Shown here: one piece after another, positions 26,101 to 35,228 of the stretch | How the letters are laid out: every line of letters begins with the position of its first letter | How positions within the stretch are numbered: the first letter of the stretch is position 1 | Source: Pseudomonadota bacterium | GTDB lineage: Bacteria > Pseudomonadota > Alphaproteobacteria > Rhizobiales > Hyphomicrobiaceae | Assembly: GCA_023410905.1 (NCBI GenBank) | Contig: JAEYPL010000050.1 | Coordinates: 6,211-70,210, forward strand | Direction: 5' to 3' | DNA: 64,000 nt | Position numbers and translations under genes: made by a program | The notes under the pieces: generated by a model | Told to the model about the DNA's origin: nothing | Databases searched by the model: none | What the model saw: the letters and a program-made list of their open reading frames with translations, nothing else

Positions 26101-26402
26101 AGCCCCGTCAGCGCCATCAGCGCGCGCGTGGGAGGGTTCGTGACGATGCCGTAGAACGGATGCACATTGTTTCGCAGTTGTCTGTCGGTGGTCTGTGTCT
26201 CGATCACGCGCCAGGGATCGCTGTAGTACCAGCTATGCGACCAAGCCTCCTCGTCGATCGCATCGGGAGCAAGACGCTTAGCAGCGGGAAGCACCAGGAT
26301 AAGATACACGATGAAGGCAACTACCGCGGCCGCCCCGGCGCTAAGCCAGTAGCGAGCGCGAGGTGTGAGCCGTCCGGAGAAGTGAATGGCGTTCCCTATC
26401 AT
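23109..26402 (-). CDS. GT-C-like membrane domain - six-hairpin glycosidase-like fusion
   Basis: This 1097-residue protein has an unusual build. Residues 1-420 hold about ten membrane helices with GT-C-like loops (DEEAWSHSWYYSDPWRVIE early, NVHPFYGIVTNPPTRAL next). Residues 430-640 look like a beta-rich periplasmic linker. Residues 640-1030 are helical repeats that resemble an (alpha/alpha)6-barrel glycosidase or lyase (GSEAHATGLSLWALDQVA, GEIGLQVALSHATAF, EPAVAVALAHQLLYAGN). The protein may add sugars and trim or epimerise a glycan on the periplasmic face. No catalytic residue can be assigned by eye. It is first in an operon with the 409-residue membrane protein gene. Confidence 0.68.
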   Translation of the reverse strand: MIGNAIHFSGRLTPRARYWLSAGAAAVVAFIVYLILVLPAAKRLAPDAIDEEAWSHSWYYSDPWRVIETQTTDRQLRNNVHPFYGIVTNPPTRALMALTGLDAHTAAMLLQHAIVFAMLLALATLLTRLNHNPLDVVLGALLVATSASLLFFTSVVETFAWGALSIFLALHILHRNEEDQPPSVFAFVAAGMISLGMTITNWMSALIGLWWESWTKRTLVLGLTLAGAVIVILLQRLAFEDAPTPSIWLINETRYITIPGLDLLLNKLATILLYSQISPAPVVSPPLDAIWSPPVLNMLQPLWGVKISLLGWLGWIAWAGLLLLAVFKFWSAPSRARTVTVVLLFVLFQCALHLLYGESPFLYALHFTPFLAVFALEAMRGISTRAAWIARGLAATAIIAAVPSNLSAFDSSLHHVAELTPEAVRIRQEILRRPADFTAARSGRVFIGALNAPIEEKGIVSPGGTFSPAPGSFGLSIVDVTDASPSSESLAAIGAGVGYRAASTQGNVEIEPLTGGAWRYRFQPSEASERFVVRLRGIGPAGGPLREISRLSDRGYLLNQTWRLTFAAPAGPLMARDEKIGTPSSRVDAFTSHDGWIEALITIGPHALDLQIEPVRAATREPLGMALAPLPSAALDDDVFRASLNTQVLTLAASVSANQTRPYDPLYADGPWPQDSAYTSVALAAAGQSDLAKAIVRAALANDYYGDYGSEAHATGLSLWALDQVARRTDDRGLLDEAWVHVLRKVDLMDRCTDPNAKGLFSLTSGPTIYPRHRFVCGPPFKGLVTGEIGLQVALSHATAFTQAGYAAAARIARALGHEDQATLWNEYAEKMETAWNSALGARSNNREVLSWGARAIDWLGDDLMLNMRVLAQSRGQTVGCFTCSYYFDQSALWPTWVGARSRATLATTFAEKHAADWGTPPVQRHAEPAVAVALAHQLLYAGNTRAARERLDWFLSHTQSPQLAQWGSSAYNETPRGAWAHLRAMPSAEHIIEPHYMTAAEVLLLQLDMLAYVRPGNKPTLVIASGSAPSWRSSPSKVGPIYTELGPVCWQWDGQALLAAAPDSVRIESSGVFSDIIPERAPINCKRRDSPGDLVQ

Positions 26403-26932
26403 TATTTGTTCAACGCCTACGCCACAGCCAATCGTGTTGGCTGCAATGTCCGCGCCACTTGCGGTAAGCCAGCTGTACGGCTCGAGCCGGGCGAAGGCGA
26501 ATGAGCGCGAGCTTGGAGCGCGGGGCTGTATTGTTGATTAAGGGGAACGCGCGAGCCGGTAGAGATCAATAGCGTCATAAAGCGTTTCTCTAAACTGGGC
26601 GGCCGGCAGGTAGGAGCAGGGATCGTAAGCGAAATGGATTTTCGTTACAACCAGGGGGCGGGCGAGGCGGAGGACCAGCTGAAGGCTGTAGAGGAAGGAA
26701 TGGGTACGGCAACAGTCTAAGTGACTAGCAGTGCAGATATGGAGCATTGGGCAACTCGAAATAAGGCTAACGCTCGCTTTCAGCATTGTTATGGTTGCTC
26801 CGCGATGTGGCTCGCAGAACATTATTCGTCTGTTACCGATCGTCGGCTAAAACGTATACCAGTCCCGCGCCCAGGCTCCTGGCCGGCCTCAGTCTATGAC
26901 TTCGGATGAATTGATGGACCGGCATCAGAAGT
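26403..26932. other. Divergent intergenic region
   Basis: 530 bases between the start of the 1097-residue membrane protein gene and the GT2 gene on the opposite strand. It must hold both promoters. No convincing gene, repeat or known operator was seen. Confidence 0.4.
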
Positions 26933-27871
26933 ATGGCTTCTAAGAACTCAACGGTAGATGTGTGTGTTCTGCTGGCGACGTTTCGTCGTTCGGATCTGTT
27001 GCGACAGACGCTCGCCTCCATTGCTGATCAGCAGCTGAATGGTCTTACGCTGGCGGTCATCGTTGTCGACAACGCTTCGGATGCCGCGACGAAAGACGTG
27101 GCCGAGGCATTCGAACATCGTATCACTGGACTTCAATACGTGGTTGAGACGCGGCCAGGTAAGAGCGCTGCGATCAACCGCGGTCTCGATGCCTTGCCAT
27201 CGTGTGAACTGCTTGTATTCACGGACGACGATATCGTCGCGCGGCCGGACTGGATTGCGCAGCTCTGGGCGGCCATGCATCGGTGGCCAGATGTCGATAT
27301 CTTCGGCGGCCGGATCATCGCAAGATATCCGCCGGATTCACGAGGGCTCGATCTTACGAGCCGCTGGCTGCGCGAAGCGCTTGCTGTCGAGAACGAAGAC
27401 GGTCCTGAGCGAGAAGTGCCGCCCGTCAACCTTTGGGGGCCTAATCTCGCGGTGCGCGCGCGGGTGATGAGCGGAGGCATCCGATATGACGAGGCGCGAG
27501 GGCCGGCGCAGGGAGAATACATAACTGGATGCGAGACCGAGTTCACAAACCGGCTCGCCAGCATGGGTGCGGTGTGCGTTTTTGTGCCGCAAGCAGTAGT
27601 TCAGCACGTGGTTCGCCAGGAGCAACTTGAGACCGCTTGGCTCTGTCGTCGCTCGTACAAGCACGGTCGAGAGCACGCTGCGAAGGAGGCGATGAACGAG
27701 CGGAATTTTCTACTGGGCGTGCCGCGCTGGGTTTATCGCAAGCGCGTGGAGTGGCTGATGCGTGGTTGGATTCGAACGCTCAGTGGTGAGTCCGTCAAGG
27801 CAGTCGAAGCAAAGATGATTCAGGAGTTTCTCCGCGGCACGACCGCATATTATCGACAGCATCGCCCCTGA
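26933..27871 (+). CDS. Family 2 glycosyltransferase
   Basis: This 312-residue protein has a GT-A fold in its first 230 residues: DVCVLLATFRRSDLLRQTL at the start, VVDNASD for nucleotide binding, VFTDDDIVARPDW as the DxD-type motif, and CETEFTNRL near the catalytic end. No membrane helix is evident, so it probably extends the repeat unit on lipid carrier at the cytoplasmic side. It resembles ExoM/ExoA-like transferases. The sugar and linkage cannot be told. It is convergent with the flippase gene, 46 bases away. Confidence 0.88.
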   Translation: MASKNSTVDVCVLLATFRRSDLLRQTLASIADQQLNGLTLAVIVVDNASDAATKDVAEAFEHRITGLQYVVETRPGKSAAINRGLDALPSCELLVFTDDDIVARPDWIAQLWAAMHRWPDVDIFGGRIIARYPPDSRGLDLTSRWLREALAVENEDGPEREVPPVNLWGPNLAVRARVMSGGIRYDEARGPAQGEYITGCETEFTNRLASMGAVCVFVPQAVVQHVVRQEQLETAWLCRRSYKHGREHAAKEAMNERNFLLGVPRWVYRKRVEWLMRGWIRTLSGESVKAVEAKMIQEFLRGTTAYYRQHRP

Positions 27872-27917
27872 GCATCCAACGCTGCGTAGCGATCGATCTT
27901 CCTGAGATGTCTTGCTG

Positions 27918-29447
27918 CTACTCGGACGCGCCATGTGCTGCCGCTCCGGAGGGACTGTCTTTTGTGTTATTCGACCGAAGGGTGGATATGAGTCGCCACG
28001 CTTCGATGACCTCGTGGCGATGGAAGAACAGGATCCATGCGCAATACGTTGCGGCGCCAGCGCCTGCGAGGAAAAGCAGACGCCAGAGGCCAACGTCTAC
28101 CGGCACCGCGAGCTTGAGTGTCAGGACAGTACCGGCCATCACCAAGCCCGACAGATAGGCTGGCATGAGAGCGTAGACCAACTCCAAGAAGCGCCCGCCC
28201 AGCATTCTTACCTGCACGAGGGTCGCAATGAAGCGGCTCGAGCCAACCATGACCAGTATCACGATCTGCGTGTAAACGGGGCCATGGAGAGCGGTGATCC
28301 AAACGGCGGGAATGATGATGCACAACTGTGCAACTGAAAATTTGAGCGAAAGATCCGTGCGATCCAGGCCGGCGAATATGAGATTGCTGAAATAGCCGAC
28401 CGAGATCGTGAAGCCCTGCAGGCCGACTACGACCAGAATGCTTCCGACTACACGATAGCGTTCATCGAGCACGACAGCGACGAGATCGTGGGCGACGAGG
28501 GCCAGTCCGACGAAGGCGGGGACGACGAGCAGCGAGGTGAGCTGCGTGAGACGTAGAAACAGTTGCCAGCACTCGGATTTGTCCCTCCGAAGGGCAGAAA
28601 GGACCGGCACCCACAGCGACTGGATTGGGCCGGTGAGAGGGCCATGTAGCGTGGTCTCGAAACGATGCGCGACCGTAAGCAGGCCTAAGGATGCAGCGCC
28701 GCTTCTTAGCCCGATGGAAGCGTGTGCGACGCGCCAATGCATGGTTGCGAGGACACTCGCGGCCCAGAGTTTCAGGGCTCGTCCCAGAAAATCGCGGGCT
28801 ACGCTTGTGCCGAATTCGAGCGTGGGGCGCCATCGAGTGAAGAGGAATAAGGCAGTAAGGATGGCGGTCGAAGCCGTCAGGCGCTGAGCCACAAGCGCCC
28901 ACTCCAGCGCCGGGCTAAAGGCAACTGCGAGCCCAACGGTGCCGCCGGCGATCATTCCAGTCATTGATCGGATCGCGTGGCCGCGAAAATTGAGCTGCCG
29001 GAGGATGAGCGCATCCATCACTGCAGTGGCGGGCATGATCAGGAGTGTGATGGCGAGCGCCGGGAGGATCTTGGCGATACCTGGCTCGTTCAGGAGTGTA
29101 GCGGCCCACCCGGAGCTGATCGCTAGTGCCGCAAAAAGACAGGCGCATACGCCGAGAAGGCTGAAGAAAGCTGTCGAGAGTGTCCTTGGTGAATAGTCGC
29201 GACGCTGGACGATGGCATCAGTCGATGCCCATCTGCCCCATTCACTTACGAGGTCGACGACCAGGGCTGCAAGAGCAAAGACGCCGAACGTAGTCGGTGC
29301 AAGCGCGCGCGAAAGCACGATGAAAATCAGGAGGCTTGCCCCCTGAGAAACTGCGAAGTTGATCAGGTTCCACATGTAGCCGCGCTTTACTGCGGCGCCT
29401 ACCTGCGGCGCGGCGTCCTCCTTTGGAGGCGCTGCGACGGGATCCAT
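27918..29447 (-). CDS. Wzx-like oligosaccharide flippase
   Basis: This protein of about 509 residues has 12-14 predicted membrane helices and fits the MATE/Wzx polysaccharide transporter superfamily. It starts with a short cytoplasmic tail, then RGYMWNLINFAVSQGASLL and the family-like RALAPTTFGVFALAALV. Such proteins move undecaprenyl-linked repeat units to the periplasm, where an ExoQ-like polymerase (encoded at 49860) could join them. ATG at 29447 is chosen over the GTG just before it. It is the only obvious Wzx in the window. Confidence 0.88.
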   Translation of the reverse strand: MDPVAAPPKEDAAPQVGAAVKRGYMWNLINFAVSQGASLLIFIVLSRALAPTTFGVFALAALVVDLVSEWGRWASTDAIVQRRDYSPRTLSTAFFSLLGVCACLFAALAISSGWAATLLNEPGIAKILPALAITLLIMPATAVMDALILRQLNFRGHAIRSMTGMIAGGTVGLAVAFSPALEWALVAQRLTASTAILTALFLFTRWRPTLEFGTSVARDFLGRALKLWAASVLATMHWRVAHASIGLRSGAASLGLLTVAHRFETTLHGPLTGPIQSLWVPVLSALRRDKSECWQLFLRLTQLTSLLVVPAFVGLALVAHDLVAVVLDERYRVVGSILVVVGLQGFTISVGYFSNLIFAGLDRTDLSLKFSVAQLCIIIPAVWITALHGPVYTQIVILVMVGSSRFIATLVQVRMLGGRFLELVYALMPAYLSGLVMAGTVLTLKLAVPVDVGLWRLLFLAGAGAATYCAWILFFHRHEVIEAWRLISTLRSNNTKDSPSGAAAHGASE

Positions 29448-29976
29448 CACGATCTATGCTCTTTCAGTGGATGCTCACGCTGAGCCACGCTCTGTCGTCT
29501 GCAGCCCGGTCGACATTGGGGTGACGGCCACCGCTATCTCCATCGAATGACGTATGCCAAATCATACCATTGCACAGCGGCTCTTGTGCCGCTGCGCCAA
29601 GAGCGAACTACAATCTCTCGGGGCTCGCGAATCTAAGCCGATCCTGCGAGTGCGTACTACTTCTCGTGCGCAGTAGTAGGCAGCATCTCAGCATTAGCTG
29701 CTTCTGATGTTTGATAGAGCCCGTTCTTCGGGCGAACTGCGCGGGATATCAGCAAGGATCGCGCCATCCAACGAGACAGCATTTGACTTCATCCACGCCA
29801 ACTAACGAGTGTGTCGGCCTACGAGGCGCTGCCTTCAACGGCGGCACAGGAAGTGGATATCGCGTAGCGGTCCAGGCTCAGAGCGCACAAGAGATGTGGG
29901 CGTGATCCCCGGGGGATCAACACGCACACGCTTAGCTCAATGTATGATCTCGATAGAGTATGCGACCTGCCGCGTT
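29448..29976. other. Intergenic region
   Basis: About 530 bases with no supported gene. At 29655-29661 and 29672-29678 the arms TACTACT/AGTAGTA could form a hairpin with a 10-base loop and no T tract. The promoter of the flippase gene should lie here. Confidence 0.4.
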
Positions 29977-31506
29977 TCAGCGCCGTACGCTTGAGCGAGG
30001 ATCCCCAACCTGCTCGATCGCTGCCCGATGTGGGGCATTTGGGGAGTGCGCGGTGTTGGTCTCCTTCGGCAGACTGCGCCACGGAATATCGACTTGTAAG
30101 CTACCACCAGCGAAGTCGCCCTGGGGTTGGGCAAATGTGACCTTTATTGTGTCGCCCGGCTGAAGCTGAGTGGCTTCCGTTGCCTCGATTTCGATCACGC
30201 CGCCTTTAACTTGGCGAATGATGGCGTAGCTGATCTCCGGCTTGCCCGAGGCGTCCGTGCCGCCCATGCCAACCAAGCGCATCGGCGTGGATGCTGCTTG
30301 GCTCCGAGTCTCAATGAGCAGCTGTTCGGTGACAGCAGTCTCTTGGTGAACTTCCTGCAAGCGCGTCTCGGCGTTCTGGAGTTCGATGGTCAGATCATTG
30401 GCTCGCTTGTTGTCGAATTCGATTTTGGAGAGCATGACCCGGCTCACTTCCTGCCGAGCCCGCGTGCGCTCGCTCTCCATCCGGAGCCTTTCGCCTTCGA
30501 GCTGTGCGAGGTTCCGCCTGAGGCCGAGCAGCCGCGGCTGCGTTGCCAGCCCTCGATCGGAGAGATGCTCAATGCCGTTGAGCTCTGACTTCAGCAGGTC
30601 AATTTGAGTCTGATGCGCGTCGAGGCGCTTGCCGAGCATATCGACTTCCTGCACGAGGAAACTCTGGAGCTGCTGCAGAGCCATCACTTGAGTTTCATAG
30701 GCTTTGCGACGCAACTCGAATACGCTTTGCTCCTTCGCCATCAGCGATGCCGTAAATTCGACCTTGTAGGGACGGCGCGTCATGCGCAAATCGGCCGGGA
30801 AGGCAATACGGTCAGCGTGGGCAAGTTCGGCCTCAAGGCGAGCTCTACGTGCAGTCAGGCGCTCACGCTCCTGAAGGAGGCGATCATAGTTACCTGATGT
30901 GCTGACGAACTCACGCTCCAGGCGAAGCCCGTTCGCTGCGCTTCCTTTATAGAGACCGCCGCTGCGACTCACGCCCTGAAGCACTGTCATGCCGGGGGCA
31001 AATGGATACTCGCCAGCGCGTTCGACATGACCCGTAACGAAGATGGGGCGGAACTCGGTAATCTCAACGCTGGCGTGAGGCACGGCGCCTAGGTTTAGGC
31101 GCTTTGCCAAGTTGTGGGAAATCAACGTAGCCAGCTCTGAGGTAGTATAGCCGGCGGCCTTCACTTGACCGAGTAGCGGCAGCGACAGCGTGCCAGCAGG
31201 ATCGATCGTGTAAACTTGGTTCAACGCAGTCCATGTGAACAACTCGTCACGGGCAGGGCGCCACTCGAAGACCTGAATGCGAAGCTTGTCGCTGATCCCA
31301 AGACGATAGTTATCGCCAAGGACCACGTTTTCGCCGGCCTCAGCCTTTGGCGGCCCCGATGCACCCGCCGAAGAAACCGGCTGCAGGGCGAAGCAGGCGC
31401 CGGCCAATATGGCTAAGGCAGTGCCACGAGCGAGAACGCTCGTGAACTGCGCAATTCCGCCATTCGGCGAGGCTTGGCGATAGTTCTGCTCAATGAGCTG
31501 TGACAT
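29977..31506 (-). CDS. ExoF-like polysaccharide export protein
   Basis: This 509-residue protein has an N-terminal export helix (about residues 30-48, GTALAILAGACFALQPVSS). A polysaccharide-export (Wza-like) domain follows at about 65-170, with YRLGISDKLRIQVFEW and IDPAGTLSLPLLGQV. An SLBB-like segment comes next (PIFVTGHVERAGEYPFAPGM). Residues 205-400 are strongly coiled-coil, as in Sinorhizobium ExoF-type proteins. It probably forms the periplasmic/outer-membrane channel with the kinase-less Wzz-like protein. A short helix and tail follow the coiled coil. It is monocistronic by spacing. Confidence 0.9.
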   Translation of the reverse strand: MSQLIEQNYRQASPNGGIAQFTSVLARGTALAILAGACFALQPVSSAGASGPPKAEAGENVVLGDNYRLGISDKLRIQVFEWRPARDELFTWTALNQVYTIDPAGTLSLPLLGQVKAAGYTTSELATLISHNLAKRLNLGAVPHASVEITEFRPIFVTGHVERAGEYPFAPGMTVLQGVSRSGGLYKGSAANGLRLEREFVSTSGNYDRLLQERERLTARRARLEAELAHADRIAFPADLRMTRRPYKVEFTASLMAKEQSVFELRRKAYETQVMALQQLQSFLVQEVDMLGKRLDAHQTQIDLLKSELNGIEHLSDRGLATQPRLLGLRRNLAQLEGERLRMESERTRARQEVSRVMLSKIEFDNKRANDLTIELQNAETRLQEVHQETAVTEQLLIETRSQAASTPMRLVGMGGTDASGKPEISYAIIRQVKGGVIEIEATEATQLQPGDTIKVTFAQPQGDFAGGSLQVDIPWRSLPKETNTAHSPNAPHRAAIEQVGDPRSSVRR

Positions 31507-32102
31507 GGCTCAGGACTTTCCCGCTTAGTCCAGTGCTGCATAGTTGCGAAACGCACAAATCGGCGAATGCGAATTTCGTGCCATACTCTGTGTTGCCGGC
31601 GACGCTATCCGAGGTGTCAACTATAGAAGCGTGCACTCTGAACTCGGCGACTTGCTACTGACAACACACAGCCAGGCTGAAACTCATCTTCGCTCAACTT
31701 ATCCCATCGCAACGCAAGCAAGGGACAGAGTGCGACGCTGGCAAAATAGCACGTGGGCCAACCATCCCCAGCTCGCCATAAGGAGACTGTTGGGTAGCTC
31801 TATTGATGCGATGCAACACTGAGTTCGCCTTAAGGGGTACGCACATCTACGCCTTAGGATTAGATCTCCCAAAAAGGCGCTATGAGGCGCACACGCCGCA
31901 AGCGCCATCACTTGTAAGGTGCTCAGCTGGGGAGTGGAGCCCCTCAACCAGAAGGTAGGAAATTATTAGCGAAACTTTGTTGGTGAACGGCTCCGACGTT
32001 AATTGCCTTCAAGTGCGATGTGTGTAACCTATATCGTCGGGTAGTCATTTAAGCGGATCTGCCCCAGCTAGGTGTAGCCGACAAAAATTCTATGATTGAA
32101 CT
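31507..32102. other. Divergent intergenic region
   Basis: About 600 bases between the starts of the ExoF-like and GT4-like genes, so promoters for both are expected. No gene with a recognisable product or repeat was found. Confidence 0.4.
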
Positions 32103-33356
32103 ATGCGAAATCATCGCATGAGGCGCTTTCACATTGTCTCAATGCGTTCCGAAACATCGGTGGCCGATGTCGGGCGCCAGAAAGTGCTCAGCCAATTAAG
32201 GGCGGCTCTAGTTGGCACGAATTGGGACGCTAACTGGCTAAGGTTCAATCGACCGGATCGGCGTTGGTTAGCCATTGGCCGCGGGGTCGTGCGTTGGATT
32301 GGCGCGGCGCTTCGAGGACGCGTCCTGCCGCTGCAGAGTTGCCTAGCGCTTCAAGGCGAATTCGAAATCCCGGAGGCCTCCGCTATAAGCCCTGACAGCG
32401 ATCCAGTCGTATATATCGATGGGGTACGCCTGTCCCATCTTGGCGTGCCACTGAAAAGGCAGCTCGGCGCGCGCTTGATCGTCGATTTCGATGATCTCAT
32501 GAGCAGGCGCGTAAGCCGAATGAGGAAGCGAAAAGAAACATTCTCCTCGGGCGCTTTCCGGGATTTTTTTCCAGCGTTCGCCGAGCCAGCGTTGGCCAAA
32601 GGTCGGCCTATTCTGAATTTGCTCTATTACGCTGAGAAGTGTCTATTACGTAGATCCGAGATATGGGCCTCACGGGAAGCAGATGCGATCGTGTTTGCAT
32701 CACCTTTCGAGGCGCGTTTGTTCGAGCGATTCTTGCGCCGCTATGCGCCTCCGCCTGCCTCGCTGCAGTTACTCGTTCTGGGGCCTTGTGTTCGCGACAC
32801 TGCGCAGGTCAAGTCAATTTTCCAAGCGTCCGAACCGGATCTCCGCTTCGTGTTTATCGGATCCGATACGTTCGAACAGAACAGGGTGGCGGTGAATGAA
32901 ATAATTCAGCTGGCAGAAGCTGGGAGCTTGGCCGTGTCGACATTCATCGGCGGGCGGATGGTAGGGCACTATCCACCTGCGCCTGGCGTGACCTTCTGCG
33001 GTTATATAGAATCTTTGAAGGATTTCTATCGCCCGGGAAGTATTTTGTTGGTTCCTAAGTCCGTGCGAGGTGGCTTGAAAACCAAAACATTCGAGGCCTT
33101 TGATTACGGCGTGCCGATTATCGGGTCATATGAGGCCCTGGAGGGATTTGAAGGCCATTATCCGTGGCGCCTAAGGCCTGATGACCTCCGGGCCCTAGTA
33201 GGTAATGCTCATGCGCTTCGCGCCGGGTATTCCGATGCCCTGGCCGCTGGGATGGAGATATGTAGCGAGCAATACTCTTTCCGGATATTCAGGCAGAGAC
33301 TGCTGGGCTTCTTAAACGGTAGAGATAGCCAAGCACTCGGGGCCAGGACTGCCTAG
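32103..33356 (+). CDS. GT4-like glycosyltransferase (GT-B fold)
   Basis: This 417-residue protein lacks membrane helices. The C-terminal half has the GT-B donor-site pattern GGLKTKTFEAFDYGVPIIGS followed by ALEGF, as in family 4 transferases. The N-terminal half is diverged, with LGARLIVDFDDLMSRR and EADAIVFASPFEARL. It probably adds one sugar to the lipid-linked repeat unit, with substrate unknown. Another in-frame ATG at 32118 could be the start. Spacing on both sides suggests its own transcript. Confidence 0.75.
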   Translation: MRNHRMRRFHIVSMRSETSVADVGRQKVLSQLRAALVGTNWDANWLRFNRPDRRWLAIGRGVVRWIGAALRGRVLPLQSCLALQGEFEIPEASAISPDSDPVVYIDGVRLSHLGVPLKRQLGARLIVDFDDLMSRRVSRMRKRKETFSSGAFRDFFPAFAEPALAKGRPILNLLYYAEKCLLRRSEIWASREADAIVFASPFEARLFERFLRRYAPPPASLQLLVLGPCVRDTAQVKSIFQASEPDLRFVFIGSDTFEQNRVAVNEIIQLAEAGSLAVSTFIGGRMVGHYPPAPGVTFCGYIESLKDFYRPGSILLVPKSVRGGLKTKTFEAFDYGVPIIGSYEALEGFEGHYPWRLRPDDLRALVGNAHALRAGYSDALAAGMEICSEQYSFRIFRQRLLGFLNGRDSQALGARTA

Positions 33357-33443
33357 TGTTCTCAATCACCGATTGGCAATGATTGAGCGGAGGCTCCAGA
33401 GCCAGCGCATGGCCCGCTCAATCATTGCAATATTTCGACCGGT

Positions 33444-35162
33444 TCAGGGAAAGCTGGAAGGCAACTTCGTCTTATCGATCTCGAAAGTCTTGCCCGTTGG
33501 GCCGTCGGCTACCACCGTCGCATAAGCTCTGAGAAATCTACCGAATGATGCGAGTTGCTCTGACGCACCATCGACGTCGATGCGTTGAGGTAGGGGCCTC
33601 GGGCTGACTGTGGCATCGAGGGCAAACACGCGTCCCCCTGTGGTCTTGAGTTTGAGCAGCATTTCCTTCGGTGTGAGTGCGACATAGGCTCCAACGTGCC
33701 AGCGTTGCACGAATGCATTTTGCCCATCAAAATACATGAAATTGAGGAATGGATCTTCCGTGCGATGGCTTTGCCGTCGAGCGATAGGATATCGGAGGAT
33801 CCTCATCCTATCGAACCAATCGCTTTTCTCCCCGGTCGTTAAAATCCAATCTCCCTGATCCGCATTTGCACGGATCCATGCGCTGCGGGATGCGAAAAGG
33901 TCTCCCTTGTCGTTCCAGAAGATTCCGAGCCCCCCAATGATGTTATGGAGCAAAAGGATTAGCGCGGTCGCCGCCAAATAGGATGGCCTATCTCTCAGTG
34001 GCTCGAAGACGAATGCGGTAATAATTATAGTGGCTGGTACGAGCGATAATATCCATACCTCTCTTTCTGCGGGGTTGAGTATGATATTGACTGCGCCAGC
34101 AAGAATAAGCCAGGCAAACGCAAAGGTGATTGCCGCATCGAGCGGCCGGCGTTCCTTTCGCATTATGGCCGCGCTGATCATGAACGTAAACCAAGCCATG
34201 GCGAGAATGAAAGTAACGACGGCGGCGCTGCTTAGCGGATAATTCCGAGCGGCGAAAAAAATACTCTCCGCATAGTAGTGATGATACGGCATCTTTTGCG
34301 CGAGCATCGTATCGACGCCTGGAAGGCCGTATAGCGATATGATTGATGTAAAATCATGAAGGATAGCGGCGCCTGCCTTCACTAAGGAGGATGCGCCGAA
34401 CACCGGAGGATCAAATTCGCTGCTTCGGGCAAAAATCAAAGCGCGAATATCGTGTGGTGTAGGGATGCGACCTGACGCTCCCCCGAGGGAGAGTGCTAGG
34501 ATGAGTAGGTAGGTTCCAACGCCCGCCGCACCGTAGGCTAAATACTGCACATAGTAACGTCGATTGACAAATAGTACCGTAGCCGCAAAAAAAAGTGCCA
34601 GCGCGATGGGTTGATAATAACCCACAGCTATGCCACTCAGAGCTCCAAGAAGAAGGCAGCGAGTTGCTGTCAGGGACGGCTGTCGGATGTAGAAGAATAT
34701 TAAATTTACGCACAGTAGCGTAAGAAATATGGCTCCTATATAAACCTCCACTTCATTTGCGTATCGCAGGAAGCCATACGAAAATGCGAGCGTTGCCGAG
34801 CCGGCGATGCTTGCCGGTTTGCTCAGCTCAAATGCGCTCCTGAAAAGCCTGTACAGGAGAAGCACCGATCCGGCGGCGAAGAGGGAGCCGAGCAACCCCA
34901 GGACTGCATAGACGCCCCAGTCCAGCCCCAAGAAGTCTAATGTTCGATACACAGCTCTATTGAGGCGGTAGAAAAGCAGAAGCCTCGCATCGTGATTATG
35001 CCAGAAGGGCGTCACTTCCGCGTCGGCCGAGAAGGCAAGTGTATCGACAGATTCGACCCTGTTTGTGACGCCGGAGGTGAAATAGAAGAGGACGAGAAAG
35101 CAAAACAGCGCCACCCGGCGGGTGCGGTCGAGACTCAGTATGGGGTGCTCGATGGTTGGCAT
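33444..35162 (-). CDS. Polytopic membrane protein, GT-C-like
   Basis: This 572-residue protein has about 11-12 membrane helices and a soluble C-terminal domain of roughly 150 residues. The first loop contains SVDTLAFSADAEV and the next SYGFLRYANEVEVYIGAIF. The layout matches the membrane protein at 21864 and other GT-C-type glycosyltransferases. No diagnostic motif is certain, so the function is unknown. It begins 66 bases after the epimerase gene stop on the same strand, so the two are probably cotranscribed. Confidence 0.65.
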   Translation of the reverse strand: MPTIEHPILSLDRTRRVALFCFLVLFYFTSGVTNRVESVDTLAFSADAEVTPFWHNHDARLLLFYRLNRAVYRTLDFLGLDWGVYAVLGLLGSLFAAGSVLLLYRLFRSAFELSKPASIAGSATLAFSYGFLRYANEVEVYIGAIFLTLLCVNLIFFYIRQPSLTATRCLLLGALSGIAVGYYQPIALALFFAATVLFVNRRYYVQYLAYGAAGVGTYLLILALSLGGASGRIPTPHDIRALIFARSSEFDPPVFGASSLVKAGAAILHDFTSIISLYGLPGVDTMLAQKMPYHHYYAESIFFAARNYPLSSAAVVTFILAMAWFTFMISAAIMRKERRPLDAAITFAFAWLILAGAVNIILNPAEREVWILSLVPATIIITAFVFEPLRDRPSYLAATALILLLHNIIGGLGIFWNDKGDLFASRSAWIRANADQGDWILTTGEKSDWFDRMRILRYPIARRQSHRTEDPFLNFMYFDGQNAFVQRWHVGAYVALTPKEMLLKLKTTGGRVFALDATVSPRPLPQRIDVDGASEQLASFGRFLRAYATVVADGPTGKTFEIDKTKLPSSFP

Positions 35163-35228
35163 GATGGGATGCTTAGCGTCACCTTCCGACGTCTAGTTCT
35201 GATGTTTTTCAAGGCGTGCCGGGGTCAT

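Noticed and set aside
31544..31822. A 92-codon plus-strand frame in the gap before the GT4-like gene
   Set aside because: Composition is not typical of coding DNA and no family resemblance was found.
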